From Saprospiraceae bacterium (GTDB lineage: Bacteria; Bacteroidota; Bacteroidia; Chitinophagales; Saprospiraceae): a DNA stretch of 43,103 nt. Each line of letters starts with the position of its first letter. Position 1 is the stretch's first letter. Where the stretch lies: contig JAHDBJ010000040.1 of assembly GCA_020630435.1 (NCBI GenBank), forward strand, positions 1 through 43,103, given 5' to 3'. The translations under genes and the position numbers were made by a program. Below are positions 9,248 to 18,345 of the stretch, in pieces. The notes below the pieces were generated by a model. That model was given only the letters and a program-made list of their open reading frames with translations, was not told where the DNA came from and searched no databases.

Positions 9248-10117
9248 TTATTTAATATTCAAACTAGTTGTCGAAGTAATTCTAGCATCACTCTTTTTAT
9301 CCCATATTTTAATAGACACAGTTACAGGATTAATAATTTTAGAACCAGGGAAAATAAATTGAGGCGACATTCTAGTTTTAACTTCTTTGATGCCAAGAGG
9401 TTGATCTTTCAATAAATCTTTTTCATCAATAATCAAAATACCAGTCTTATCTTTAGCGATTATACTTAAACCAAGATGTGCTTTACCATCAATTTCTGTA
9501 AAACCTTCTAGCCCTTCAAACATCATAATAAGATTTTCTTTAAAAAAAGCATTTGTAGTTGTAATAGCTGTTTTTCGTTGTTGAGAATAAAGATATATTT
9601 CATCGTAAGTTACTTTTTTAGCCATTATTGCTAGTTGATTATTAGGTACAACGTTGTAATCTAACTGTATATCAAATTTTCCATCTGATTTTTTATCCTC
9701 TATATTAATATGGAGTGTATAGTCTTGGTTGGATTTCATAGGACTTGCCATGACCAAATTTGCTCTTAAATCAATTGGATCGTGAGAAAAACCATCAGGT
9801 GCAGAAGCGTACAAATCAGGTAAATTGACGATCGTATCTTGTTGACTATCTAAAACAAATAGACGCATACTAGGATAAGCAACTTCTTGTATACGTTCAA
9901 AACCGTCCACATTTTTAAAATTGAAAAAAATCTTTTCGCCATAAGAGAATACTTTTCGGTTTATCTCCCCTTGCTCATTAGAAAGAAAAATATTATCGCA
10001 GGACAAACCATTGCCCGAACTGGTAATTCCTGAACGAGCATCATAATTATAGGATTTTTTAATATCACAAGAGCAATAGACTATCAAAATAAAAAAATAT
10101 AAAAGTATAAGGCGCAT
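9248..10117 (-). CDS. Probable lipoprotein of unknown function
   Basis: The N-terminus is a short hydrophobic signal (about residues 1-14) followed by CSC at 15-17, which looks like a Bacteroidota lipoprotein signal with Cys15 or Cys17 as the lipidated residue. The remaining ~270 residues alternate short polar and hydrophobic segments, suggesting beta-sheet domains; I recognise no family. It begins close to the tRNA-Ala terminator and ends before its own hairpin, so it is probably transcribed alone. Export to the periplasm or outer membrane is the only inference I can support. Confidence 0.7.
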   Translation of the reverse strand: MRLILLYFFILIVYCSCDIKKSYNYDARSGITSSGNGLSCDNIFLSNEQGEINRKVFSYGEKIFFNFKNVDGFERIQEVAYPSMRLFVLDSQQDTIVNLPDLYASAPDGFSHDPIDLRANLVMASPMKSNQDYTLHINIEDKKSDGKFDIQLDYNVVPNNQLAIMAKKVTYDEIYLYSQQRKTAITTTNAFFKENLIMMFEGLEGFTEIDGKAHLGLSIIAKDKTGILIIDEKDLLKDQPLGIKEVKTRMSPQFIFPGSKIINPVTVSIKIWDKKSDARITSTTSLNIK

Positions 10118-10135
10118 AGATGAAGAGTTTTAAAT

Positions 10136-10166
10136 AAAAACCTCGTTCTAAAACAACAGAACGAGG
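10136..10166 (-). terminator. intrinsic terminator of tRNA-Ala
   Basis: Perfect 9-bp stem AGAACGAGG / CCTCGTTCT with an 8-base loop, followed on the minus strand by TTTTTATTTA. It lies 9 bases after the tRNA 3' end and upstream of the lipoprotein start at 10117: a textbook rho-independent terminator. Confidence 0.88.
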
Positions 10167-10175
10167 TGTACGATG

Positions 10176-10249
10176 TGGAGAATATCGGATTCGAACCGAT
10201 GACCTCTACGCTGCCAGCGTAGCGCTCTAGCCAACTGAGCTAATCCCCC
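10176..10249 (-). tRNA. tRNA-Ala(GGC)
   Basis: A 74-base cloverleaf: acceptor GGGGGAT pairing with ATTCTCC, D-arm GCTC/GAGC, anticodon stem CTACG/CGTAG around loop CTGGCAG (anticodon GGC), T-arm ATCGG/CCGAT with loop TTCGAAT, discriminator A. The acceptor contains the G3:U70 pair that identifies alanine tRNAs, agreeing with the anticodon. CCA is not encoded: CAT follows the discriminator. It reads GCC and GCU codons. It has its own promoter box upstream and an intrinsic terminator downstream, so it is a single-gene unit. Confidence 0.97.
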
Positions 10250-10281
10250 ATAGTTTAGAGAGTAGATTCAATTTAAGATTT

Positions 10282-10316
10282 CAAATATAATAGATTATTT
10301 TAAAAAAAAATTCCAA
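10282..10316 (-). promoter_or_regulatory. promoter of tRNA-Ala
   Basis: On the minus strand TATATTTG (10289-10282) matches the Bacteroidota -7 consensus TAnnTTTG. A TTG lies 24 bases upstream (10316-10314), longer than the usual spacing, so the -33 element is uncertain. Predicted start of transcription is about 30 bases before the tRNA. Confidence 0.6.
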
Positions 10317-10383
10317 TAATATCATTTTTAAAAATAGAATGATAAATTTAAAGCTGAAACAAGAAGAATAAAAAAATGCTAGA

Positions 10384-10902
10384 ATGCTAGAAAAGACAAT
10401 TCAAATCATCAATACTATCAATCAAAAACTAGGTAAATGGATAAGTTGGCTAAGTTTAGCATTGGTCATCTTGGTTTGTCTGATCGTTGCGATGCGTTAC
10501 TTAATGGATTATACTATCATCTGGATGGATGAGCTGAGTCGTTACTTCTTTGCCTATTTATTTCTATACGGTGCAGGGTATACCTTCCAAAAGGATCGTC
10601 ATGTGAGAGTGGATGTTTTCTATGATAAATGGACAATAAAAAGGAAAGCATGGATCAACCTCATTGGTGGTGTGCTTTTTCTGATACCTTGGTGTGTAAT
10701 ACTCGTTCAAGTAGGATGGCATTATACAGTGATTGCTTTCAATATGAATGAAAGCTCCTCTCAAGCAGGAGGTTTGCCCGCTTTATATTTGATGAAATCA
10801 GCGATTTTCCTAGGAATATTTTTCCTACTATTACAAGGGATAGCCTCTGTACTTTCGGCATTCTTAATTCTTACTTCAAAAACAGCTCAAACAACGAATT
10901 AA
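10384..10902 (+). CDS. dctQ: TRAP transporter small membrane subunit (DctQ-like)
   Basis: Small four-helix subunit of a tripartite ATP-independent periplasmic transporter (172 residues, typical length). Helices lie at about 20-38, 50-68, 88-110 and 132-158; the family-typical segment WMDELSRYFFAYLFLYGAG lies in helix two, followed by KDRHVRVDV. The ATG at 10384 is used because the earlier ATG at 10376 is out of frame and stops after four codons. The large subunit begins 3 bases after the stop, so the two are co-transcribed and probably coupled. No periplasmic solute-binding (P) subunit is encoded nearby. Substrate unknown; C4-dicarboxylates are the classic substrates and mqo lies downstream. 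Confidence 0.9.
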   Translation: MLEKTIQIINTINQKLGKWISWLSLALVILVCLIVAMRYLMDYTIIWMDELSRYFFAYLFLYGAGYTFQKDRHVRVDVFYDKWTIKRKAWINLIGGVLFLIPWCVILVQVGWHYTVIAFNMNESSSQAGGLPALYLMKSAIFLGIFFLLLQGIASVLSAFLILTSKTAQTTN

Positions 10903-10905
10903 AAT

Positions 10906-12246
10906 ATGGAACTCCTAGCCCTCCTATTATTTGTAATCATCTTTGTTCTGATTTTAAAAGGTTACCCTGTAGCCTTTACTCTAGGAGGAGTATCGGTATT
11001 ATTTGGAATGGGGGTTGCCTTTTTCGCACCAGAGCATTTTCGAATGGTGGACTTCAATTTACTCGCCCCTCGTTTTATGGGGATTATGAACAATACCGTA
11101 TTGATTGCAGTCCCATTGTTTATTTTTATGGGAATTATGCTAGAAAAATCAGGGCTAGCAGAGAGTCTTTTAGAAACAATGGCATTATTATTTGGAAAAG
11201 TTCGAGGTGGTTTAGCTATTTCCGTTGTTATTGTTGGAGCATTACTAGCGGCTTCAACGGGAATTGTAGGCGCAACAGTTGTAACAATGGGCTTGATTAG
11301 TTTGCCTACAATGCTAAAACGAGGGTATCAACCAGAGTTGGCAACAGGTACAATTGCGGCATCGGGTACATTAGGACAGATTATTCCACCTTCAATAGTT
11401 CTAGTTCTCTTAGCAGATACGATCAATAATAGTTCAGGTAGTAGTATTGATGCAGGAATGATGTTCAAAGCAGCTTTAATTCCAGGTCTATTGCTCGTAG
11501 CAATCTATATTTTGTATATTTTAATAATTTCAAACATAAAAAAGGAATTGGCACCTGCCATGCCTGATGAAGCCATAGAAGAATTCAAAGGGAAAGGGTT
11601 TGGTTGGGCAGTAATCAAAGCATTTTTATTGCCTTTATTATTAATTACAGCGGTTTTAGGGTCTATTTTTTCGGGAGCAGCGACACCCACTGAAGCAGCA
11701 GCAGTTGGAGCAATGGGCGCTATACTACTTACCCTTATACAACAAAAATTTTCATTAAAAATTCTACAACAAGTAATGGAAGAAACTACTTTATTGACTT
11801 GTATGGTGTTTTTAATCTTATTAGGAGCGACGACCTTTTCATTCATCTTTCGTTGGTTGGGAGGCGATCATTATTTAGTGGAGTTAATTACAAGCTCTAA
11901 TTTATCTCCAATGCTCTTTTTGATATTGGTAATGATTGCTATTTTTATAGCAGGTTTTTTTATTGATTTTATTGAAATTGTGTTCATCATTGTACCGGTC
12001 GTTACGCCTGTATTTGATGCTTTTGATATGAATTTGTTATGGATAGGAATTCTTATCGCAATGAATTTGCAAACCTCTTTTTTGACCCCACCATTTGGCT
12101 TTTCATTATTTTATCTCAAAGGTGTTGCACCTCCTAATATTACCACAGGGCATCTGTATCGTGGTATCATTCCTTTTATTATTATCCAAGTTGTTTTTTT
12201 ATTATTAATTAGCTTATTCCCAGAATTAGTGACAATTTTAGTCTAA
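10906..12246 (+). CDS. dctM: TRAP transporter large membrane subunit (DctM-like)
   Basis: Large permease subunit of a TRAP transporter, 446 residues with about 12 membrane helices, normal for the family. Recognisable segments include VPLFIFMGIMLEKSG, GIVGATVVTMGLISLP, ASGTLGQIIPPSI and the repeated-half counterpart GAATPTEAAAVGAMGA. It transports an organic acid with Na+ or H+, normally delivered by a DctP-type binding protein, which is missing here. It follows the DctQ-like gene by 3 bases. Downstream genes are on the same strand but a likely separate promoter precedes yebC. The family is certain; the substrate is inferred only. Confidence 0.94.
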   Translation: MELLALLLFVIIFVLILKGYPVAFTLGGVSVLFGMGVAFFAPEHFRMVDFNLLAPRFMGIMNNTVLIAVPLFIFMGIMLEKSGLAESLLETMALLFGKVRGGLAISVVIVGALLAASTGIVGATVVTMGLISLPTMLKRGYQPELATGTIAASGTLGQIIPPSIVLVLLADTINNSSGSSIDAGMMFKAALIPGLLLVAIYILYILIISNIKKELAPAMPDEAIEEFKGKGFGWAVIKAFLLPLLLITAVLGSIFSGAATPTEAAAVGAMGAILLTLIQQKFSLKILQQVMEETTLLTCMVFLILLGATTFSFIFRWLGGDHYLVELITSSNLSPMLFLILVMIAIFIAGFFIDFIEIVFIIVPVVTPVFDAFDMNLLWIGILIAMNLQTSFLTPPFGFSLFYLKGVAPPNITTGHLYRGIIPFIIIQVVFLLLISLFPELVTILV

Positions 12247-12356
12247 TATTTCGAGCTTTATACTTTCAATAGAAATGACGTTTCGTTTATTGTATGATGG
12301 GAACGGTTATCTATATCTTTTTTTTAAAGAGGCTTTTTTACAAAATTGATTTTTTT

Positions 12357-12364
12357 TACTTTTG
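12357..12364 (+). promoter_or_regulatory. -7 box upstream of yebC
   Basis: TACTTTTG fits the Bacteroidota -7 consensus TAnnTTTG. No TTG sits at the normal -33 distance. If used, the leader before the yebC ATG would be about 70 bases. Confidence 0.4.
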
Positions 12365-12439
12365 TGTGAAAGTTTTTAAAGAAGCTATTAAAAGCATTAA
12401 CTTTAAACAGCTTCAAAGTCTAATCTAAAATAAATTCTA

Positions 12440-13159
12440 ATGGGACGTGCTTTTGAATACCGTAAAGCAAGGAAAATGAAACGTTGGTCGGCTATGGCAA
12501 AAACCTTTAGTCGAATAGGTAAAGATATTGTAATTGCAATCAAAGAAGGAGGGAGTGCTGACCCCGAAGCAAATTCGAAGTTAAGAGCAGTTATCCAAAA
12601 TGCGAAGGATGCCAATATGCCTTTGGATAATGTAAAAAGAGCGATTAAAAAAGCATCAGAAAAAGACACCTCTGATTACAAAGAAGTTTTGTTTGAGGGG
12701 TATGCTCCTCACGGTATCGCCATTCTTGTTGAAACCACAACCGATAATAATAACCGTACAGTTGCAAATATTCGTAGCTACTTTAATAAGTGTAATGGAA
12801 GTTTGGGGACTTCGGGATCGGTTAGTTTTATGTTTGAGCATCAATGTCATTTCAAGATGGCAAAAGGGGAACACGATGCCGAAGAATTAGAATTAGAGCT
12901 CATTGATTTTGGAGCAGAGGAAGTTTTTGTGGAGGAGGAAAATATTATGATCTATGGAGAGTTTTCAAACTTTGGTTCTATTCAAGCAGAACTAGAATCA
13001 AGAGGAATCGAAATTTTAGCTTCTGGTTTTGAACGTATACCGACTACAACAAAGAAATTAACCCCTGAACAACAAGCAGATGTTGAGAAATTATTAGAAA
13101 AAATAGAAGATGATGATGATGTGAGAAATTGTTATCATACTATGGAATTTAATGAATAG
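12440..13159 (+). CDS. yebC: YebC/PmpR family translation and regulatory protein
   Basis: Cytoplasmic YebC family protein, 239 residues. The N-terminus MGRAFEYRKARKMKRWSAM is the Bacteroidota version of the family start, followed by KTFSRIGKDI and the conserved block LRAVIQNAKDANMPLDNVKRAI. Members were long annotated as transcriptional regulators; more recent work links some to relief of ribosome stalling. The ATG at 12440 matches the conserved start. It is separated from the TRAP operon by 193 bases containing a -7 box, so probably has its own transcript. Confidence 0.95.
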   Translation: MGRAFEYRKARKMKRWSAMAKTFSRIGKDIVIAIKEGGSADPEANSKLRAVIQNAKDANMPLDNVKRAIKKASEKDTSDYKEVLFEGYAPHGIAILVETTTDNNNRTVANIRSYFNKCNGSLGTSGSVSFMFEHQCHFKMAKGEHDAEELELELIDFGAEEVFVEEENIMIYGEFSNFGSIQAELESRGIEILASGFERIPTTTKKLTPEQQADVEKLLEKIEDDDDVRNCYHTMEFNE

Positions 13160-13253
13160 GATAGGCTATCTTCGATGTCACATTAAATTTTTATATATTT
13201 TAAAATGGCATAATTTGTGTACTGTATAATAGCGTACCAATTTATGTCATGCG

Positions 13254-13661
13254 ATGAATTTAGACCTCCCTACTATAGCATCTGAAAAAGATGAAGCATT
13301 TGTTAATATTGTTTATCAACTTATTGACAATCGTATTCAGCATATAGAGTTTAAGACAAAGGATTTAATTGAGTCAAGTATACAATCAAATACCATTGGT
13401 GTTCCTTTTAGTAATGTAAATACCTCCAATATAGAATCCAATAAACAAGACTGGGGGTTCAGGGAAATTGAGCAGTATAGTAAGAAACTCAGAACCTTAC
13501 TTTACTTGCGTCGAAAATTGAATGAACACACTGTGATGCAAATTTTTAGGTTGTTGGATAAGAATAAATTCCAAGATTTACCAGAAGAAGAGTTAAAGGC
13601 ATTGTTTGAACTAAAGCAAAAAAAAGAAGATCCCCTCAATAATCTTCAGTATACTTATTAG
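13254..13661 (+). CDS. Small protein of unknown function upstream of mqo
   Basis: A 135-residue soluble, charged protein without signal peptide or membrane helix. The C-terminal half (about 75-130) is predicted helical with many Lys, Glu and Leu residues; I recognise no domain. Its stop codon ends one base before the mqo ATG, so the two genes are almost certainly co-transcribed and translationally linked. That tight spacing, plus codon use like its neighbours, argues that the frame is real. Function unknown. Confidence 0.65.
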   Translation: MNLDLPTIASEKDEAFVNIVYQLIDNRIQHIEFKTKDLIESSIQSNTIGVPFSNVNTSNIESNKQDWGFREIEQYSKKLRTLLYLRRKLNEHTVMQIFRLLDKNKFQDLPEEELKALFELKQKKEDPLNNLQYTY

Positions 13662-13662
13662 C

Positions 13663-15144
13663 ATGACGAATAAGAAAAATATTACCCTTATTGGCGCAGG
13701 AATTATGAGTGCAACACTAGGCGTGTTGATTAAGAATTTATTACCTGAAGCTAAGATTACAATCTTTGAACGTTTGAATAAAGTTGGAGCAGAAAGCTCT
13801 GATGCTTGGAATAATGCAGGAACAGGGCATTCTGCCTTCTGTGAACTAAATTATACACCTCAAAGAGAAAATGGTAAAGTTGATATTTCCAAAGCATTAA
13901 GAATAAGCGAACAATTTGAAGTGTCAAAACAGCTTTGGGCTTATTTGAAAGAAAAAGATTTTGTAAAGACGGGTAGTCCATTTATCAATGATATCGATCA
14001 TATGAGTTTTGTCTGGGGCGATAAGAATATTAATTTTCTCAAAAATAGATATGATACACTTGTTCAATATGGAATCTTTGAAGATATGGTCTATTCTGAA
14101 AACTATGATCAAATAGCAAAGTGGATTCCGTTAATGATGAATGGAAGAGATAGAAATGAAAAGATTGCGGTTACGAAAATGGATATTGGAACAGATGTGA
14201 ATTTTGGTGCTATTACTAGAGGAATGATTCGATATTTGGAAACCTGTGATAATGTAGAGCTACATCTAGGGCATGAAGTAGAAGATTTGTGGCAAGAAAG
14301 AGATAAACAATGGAGAGTAGAAGTCAAAGATTTGGAGACAGGAGCGGAGAAAGAAGTGATAAGTGATTTTGTTTTTATCGGAGCAGGTGGAGGCGCTTTA
14401 TTATTATTAGAAAAATCGGATATACCTGAAGGGCGTGGATATGGTGGTTTCCCTGTAAGTGGGCAGTTTTTAAAGTGTAATAACTCAGAGGTTATTCTAC
14501 AGCACGAAGCAAAAGTCTATGGTAAAGCAGCACATGGTTCACCTCCCATGTCGGTACCTCATCTCGATACTCGAATGCTAGATGGAGAGCGTTCGTTATT
14601 ATTTGGTCCTTATGCAGGCTTTTCTACGAAGTTTTTAAAAAATGGTTCTTATTTTGATTTGCCCTTATCTATTGAGGTACACAATGTATGGCCCATGCTT
14701 TCAGCAGGGATTCACAATATTGCTTTAACAAAATATTTAATAAAACAGGTATTTCAATCGCCTGAGGTTCGATTTGAAGCCCTTCAAAAATATTATCCCG
14801 AAGCGAAGTTTGAAGATTGGGAGTTGATTACAGCAGGGCAACGTGTTCAAATTATTAAAAAAGATAAAGAAGATGGCGGTGTCTTAAAATTTGGTACGGA
14901 AATCGTATCAAGTGCCGATAAATCATTAGCTGCACTTCTAGGGGCATCACCAGGAGCATCTACCGCCGTTTCTATTATGTTGGAATTGCTCAATACTTGT
15001 TTCCCTGATGAAATGAAATCTGCCGACTGGACGAATAAACTTATAGAACTTATTCCTAGTTATGGGCAGTCATTAATTGAGAATAAAGACTTGTGTTTGA
15101 GAACCAGAGATTATACGAGTCAGGTTTTAAAATTAGAAGACTAA
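13663..15144 (+). CDS. mqo: Malate:quinone oxidoreductase
   Basis: FAD-dependent, membrane-associated enzyme that oxidises malate to oxaloacetate and passes electrons to the quinone pool, replacing or adding to NAD-linked malate dehydrogenase in the TCA cycle. The FAD-binding Rossmann motif GAGIMSATLG starts at residue 10; the diagnostic family segment SSDAWNNAGTGHSAFCELNY follows near 45-65. Later family blocks include AGQRVQIIKKD and LLGASPGASTAVSIML near 395-445. At 493 residues the length is normal. It follows a 135-residue unknown gene with a 1-base gap and faces a CotH gene with only 3 bases between stops. The nearby TRAP permease could supply its substrate (inference). Confidence 0.96.
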   Translation: MTNKKNITLIGAGIMSATLGVLIKNLLPEAKITIFERLNKVGAESSDAWNNAGTGHSAFCELNYTPQRENGKVDISKALRISEQFEVSKQLWAYLKEKDFVKTGSPFINDIDHMSFVWGDKNINFLKNRYDTLVQYGIFEDMVYSENYDQIAKWIPLMMNGRDRNEKIAVTKMDIGTDVNFGAITRGMIRYLETCDNVELHLGHEVEDLWQERDKQWRVEVKDLETGAEKEVISDFVFIGAGGGALLLLEKSDIPEGRGYGGFPVSGQFLKCNNSEVILQHEAKVYGKAAHGSPPMSVPHLDTRMLDGERSLLFGPYAGFSTKFLKNGSYFDLPLSIEVHNVWPMLSAGIHNIALTKYLIKQVFQSPEVRFEALQKYYPEAKFEDWELITAGQRVQIIKKDKEDGGVLKFGTEIVSSADKSLAALLGASPGASTAVSIMLELLNTCFPDEMKSADWTNKLIELIPSYGQSLIENKDLCLRTRDYTSQVLKLED

Positions 15145-15147
15145 AAA

Positions 15148-16731
15148 TTAATGTACAACTAAAAACTCATACTCTGCCCGTTCTGGAAAAAGCGCAGCCG
15201 TCTTTTCATTTTCTGCATAGATATAATATTGCATTTTAGGAGCGTAATCAATCTCGCCTCCAAAAACGCCATCGTTCGCAGCACCATCATTGTGTTGCCC
15301 ATCGTCGTATAAACGTTGACTCTTGAAGGGCGCAAAATCCTTATTTCGAAAAGAGACAAAAACCTTCGCCGCATTTTGTATACGAACTTTAATGGTTACT
15401 TTATCCGAACCTTTACGAGTGTGTTGAGGCTTTTCTATTCTAGGAGTTTCTTTTTTTAGTAAGGGATGATTTTTTAAATATTGGATGCGTTTTCCCATTA
15501 ACTCTTTAATGCCAATAATATTTTCTTTGCCTGCTTTGGCAGAAGCATCAATGTTTTGTTTGAAAGAAGGGTAGGAGTAGAACTTATTTTCATCTTTTTG
15601 CATCGCATAGTCAATGGAAGTTTGTATACTTTTTGCTCGTTGATAATATTTATCATTATAAAAATAATCCTTCAAGATCGTTTGAACGTGTGCAATATAT
15701 GTTTTACGATAACGAGGATTTGCTAGGACTTGACTAATAAGTGGTTTGCCTGCATTTTTATAATGTGTAAAGGGACTCAATTCTTGCATTTTCTCATTAC
15801 TTAAGGGCGCATTCTTATCTGCATATCGAAATCCACCAAAGGAAAGGTTCAAGTCCCATATGATGGGTGTTAGCCGTCCATATGCATCTTCTACCATATA
15901 GTAATTATGCGCTAGTCGTCCTGTATAGCTATCTAAATTTACGAGTACATTATTGAATGCGAGCATCCACAAGGTTTGATCGACATTGAGGACTTTATCA
16001 ATATTTTCGGGTTTGTTTTTTAAGGTTTCTGTTAGTCTGATGACTTTTTGAAAACCATTATCTCCTTCTTTTACTTCATAGATATTAGCATAACACAAGG
16101 TATCTTTACCAATATATTGTAATGTTCCTCTTTCGCTCGCTTTAGGGCAATTACTAGGCTTTTTTACTCTAGGTTCTATATCACATTTAATGAGCGTAAG
16201 GTCTTCATTTTTATAATGTTTTTTAATAAAATTTTCATTAATGGATTCCACATTGGTATAAAAGCCGTAATGTTTATCATTGATATAAACCTGTATGAAG
16301 TTCGCTTCAGGAGCAGGCATATAGGTGCGTGCAATCTCATAAGAAAGCACCTCTCGTACCATGCTGGGATCTCTAAAACCATTGGCGAGTTTTAGGGATG
16401 TGTATCCGCCTCGATAGGCTTGGGTTTTGTTTTTATAATCGATTTTAATATTTAATGGTAGCTTTCTTTTATATATATTCCTAGCAGAATTATAGGAACT
16501 ATTGCCTTTGAATCGGACACCTGCATTGGAAAACGACTGCCCGTTGACTTTAATATTTGCCGTCATACGTTCCTTTTGCCCATTTTGTTTTAAGGAATCT
16601 AAGGCTCGTTCCCAATCAGGACGTTCAAAATATATCTTCAACTCTTGTACTTTGGTGAGTTGGTACAAATCTTGGGCTTTTAGCATTAAAAAAGAACAAA
16701 CAAGCCCTACTAAACATAAAAGTTTTTGCAT
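15148..16731 (-). CDS. Secreted CotH-kinase family protein
   Basis: Exported member of the CotH protein-kinase-like family (527 residues). Signal peptide about 1-19; CotH domain about 35-410 with the GNSSYNSARN segment, KLANGFRDPSMVREVLSYE, Asp267 in VNLDSYTG, HNYY shortly after, and Asp293 in IIWDLNLSFGG. The Asp before the NYY segment and the Asp of WDxN/D are the positions I associate with the catalytic base and metal ligand of characterised CotH. The C-terminal ~95 residues form an Ig-like domain with an acidic loop DDGQHNDGAANDGVFGG. It is second in a two-gene unit with a paralogue 12 bases upstream. Phosphorylation substrate and location outside the cell are unknown. Confidence 0.88.
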   Translation of the reverse strand: MQKLLCLVGLVCSFLMLKAQDLYQLTKVQELKIYFERPDWERALDSLKQNGQKERMTANIKVNGQSFSNAGVRFKGNSSYNSARNIYKRKLPLNIKIDYKNKTQAYRGGYTSLKLANGFRDPSMVREVLSYEIARTYMPAPEANFIQVYINDKHYGFYTNVESINENFIKKHYKNEDLTLIKCDIEPRVKKPSNCPKASERGTLQYIGKDTLCYANIYEVKEGDNGFQKVIRLTETLKNKPENIDKVLNVDQTLWMLAFNNVLVNLDSYTGRLAHNYYMVEDAYGRLTPIIWDLNLSFGGFRYADKNAPLSNEKMQELSPFTHYKNAGKPLISQVLANPRYRKTYIAHVQTILKDYFYNDKYYQRAKSIQTSIDYAMQKDENKFYSYPSFKQNIDASAKAGKENIIGIKELMGKRIQYLKNHPLLKKETPRIEKPQHTRKGSDKVTIKVRIQNAAKVFVSFRNKDFAPFKSQRLYDDGQHNDGAANDGVFGGEIDYAPKMQYYIYAENEKTAALFPERAEYEFLVVH

Positions 16732-16743
16732 AGAATCGGTTTA

Positions 16744-18345
16744 CTAATTCAGATCATTCAAATCGGCTTTTAAAGGTTTGTTCGTATAGTGCTCAGGAAA
16801 GAAGGCGACGCCTGCTGCGTTTTCAGCGACAATATAATACTCTATTTTACTATTACCATTTGCCGCAATTTTCACACCAAAAATCTTGTCCCCCGCTTCT
16901 TTGTCTTCACTTTTACCATCATCTTTCATATAAACCATCTCATACTCCACTTGTTCAGGAAAACGATAATAAAGCCTCACTTTTCTGGCTCGACGGTTTA
17001 CAGTTGATCGTATTCTAAAGACTTCTAGAGGATCGGCAGCAAATTTATCTCGTTTTAGTACAATAACATCAGAAATCTCAGAAGTTAAAGGGCGTACTGC
17101 AGGGTGTTTTTTCAAAAATCGAGTTCGCTTAATCATCAATTCAGCAATACCTGGTATTTTACTCTTTCTCCCAATTGTTTTTGTCAGGCTTGCTAAAACA
17201 TCTTTATGTTGGTAACGATTAAATTTATCATTTATAACGGCAACACTGATTTGATTTTGTAATTCTTTGGCTCTTTTTTCAAATAAACCATTTAAAAAAT
17301 AATCTTTCAAAATAGTACGAATATGAGCAAGATATACATCCTTGAAACTATCGTTCTTAAGAATTTTACTAATTAAGGGTTTTTGCGGATTGTCAGCGTG
17401 TAAAAAAGGATCAAGTTCTTGTAACTCTTTTAATGTAAGAGATGATTTACCAGCATAGTAATTCTTATAACTTCCAAAGGCTAGGTTTAAGTCCCATACA
17501 ACGGGATTAAATCGCCCTTGATTATCTTTGTATAAATAATAATTTTGACTATAATCGCCGTGATAACTACTAAGATTGACCAATACATTATTGAATGCTA
17601 ACATCCATAGTACTCTATCAATATTTAATACTTCTGCTGCTTTTTCAGGTTCTTTTTCTAATATTCGAGTCAGTTCGATCAGGTCATCCCATCCATCAGC
17701 CGACTTTAATTCGTAATTGTTAAAATAGCATTGGGCGTTTTCTTCATATTCCAGGGCGGAATAAAGGTTATTTTTACAACCCTTATACGACATTGTTTTT
17801 TTAGGAGGTGTTCCTTTTATAAAAGTGTTTTTTTCGGTACCAAAATGTTCTTTTAGAAAAACGTCATCAACAGCTTGAACATTGACAAACAAACCACGAT
17901 ACTCATTATTAATGTATAATTTTACATGGTTAGCTCTAGGAGCAGGCATATAGGTTCGAGCTATTTCATAACCAAGTACTTCTCGTACCATGCTTGGATC
18001 ACGTAATGCTGTAGATAGCTTTAATGTTTTATAGCCTTGATGGTTTTGATTTTTATTGATATGGTTGAGTTTGATCTGAAAAGGATTTCTAGATTTTCCG
18101 AGTTTAAACGATTTGCCACCACGATAGCGAACGCCCACATTTTTATATTCTTTTCCATCAATTACGGCTGTTCCAATTAGAACGTCTTCTCCATATAGTT
18201 TGAGTGAATCTAGCCTATCCATCCAGTCCGATTGTGGTAAGGTCAGCTTAATTTCATGTACTTTATCTGTAGTATAAAAATCATTTTGAGCAAAAGTAAA
18301 TATTGCTGAAACCATTAAACAAAGTACCAAAAACAATTGCTTCAT
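16744..18345 (-). CDS. Secreted CotH-kinase family protein, paralogue with altered active site
   Basis: First gene of the CotH pair (533 residues), same plan as its neighbour: signal peptide (about 1-19), CotH domain (about 35-405) with YRGGKSFKLGKSRNPF and KLSTALRDPSMVREVLGYE, then a C-terminal Ig-like domain. Asp285 of VVWDLNLAFG is conserved, but the position equivalent to Asp267 of the paralogue is Ser259 in VNLSSYHG; an Asp occurs five residues later in HGDYSQNYY. If the Ser replaces the catalytic base, this is a pseudokinase or uses the shifted Asp. The acidic loop of the Ig-like domain is also changed (DDGKSEDKEAGDKIFG). Tandem duplication followed by divergence is the simplest reading. 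Confidence 0.87.
   Translation of the reverse strand: MKQLFLVLCLMVSAIFTFAQNDFYTTDKVHEIKLTLPQSDWMDRLDSLKLYGEDVLIGTAVIDGKEYKNVGVRYRGGKSFKLGKSRNPFQIKLNHINKNQNHQGYKTLKLSTALRDPSMVREVLGYEIARTYMPAPRANHVKLYINNEYRGLFVNVQAVDDVFLKEHFGTEKNTFIKGTPPKKTMSYKGCKNNLYSALEYEENAQCYFNNYELKSADGWDDLIELTRILEKEPEKAAEVLNIDRVLWMLAFNNVLVNLSSYHGDYSQNYYLYKDNQGRFNPVVWDLNLAFGSYKNYYAGKSSLTLKELQELDPFLHADNPQKPLISKILKNDSFKDVYLAHIRTILKDYFLNGLFEKRAKELQNQISVAVINDKFNRYQHKDVLASLTKTIGRKSKIPGIAELMIKRTRFLKKHPAVRPLTSEISDVIVLKRDKFAADPLEVFRIRSTVNRRARKVRLYYRFPEQVEYEMVYMKDDGKSEDKEAGDKIFGVKIAANGNSKIEYYIVAENAAGVAFFPEHYTNKPLKADLNDLN

Noticed and set aside
12247-12356. Possible terminator after the TRAP operon
   Set aside because: A T-run occurs near 12319-12325 but no stem of useful length precedes it.
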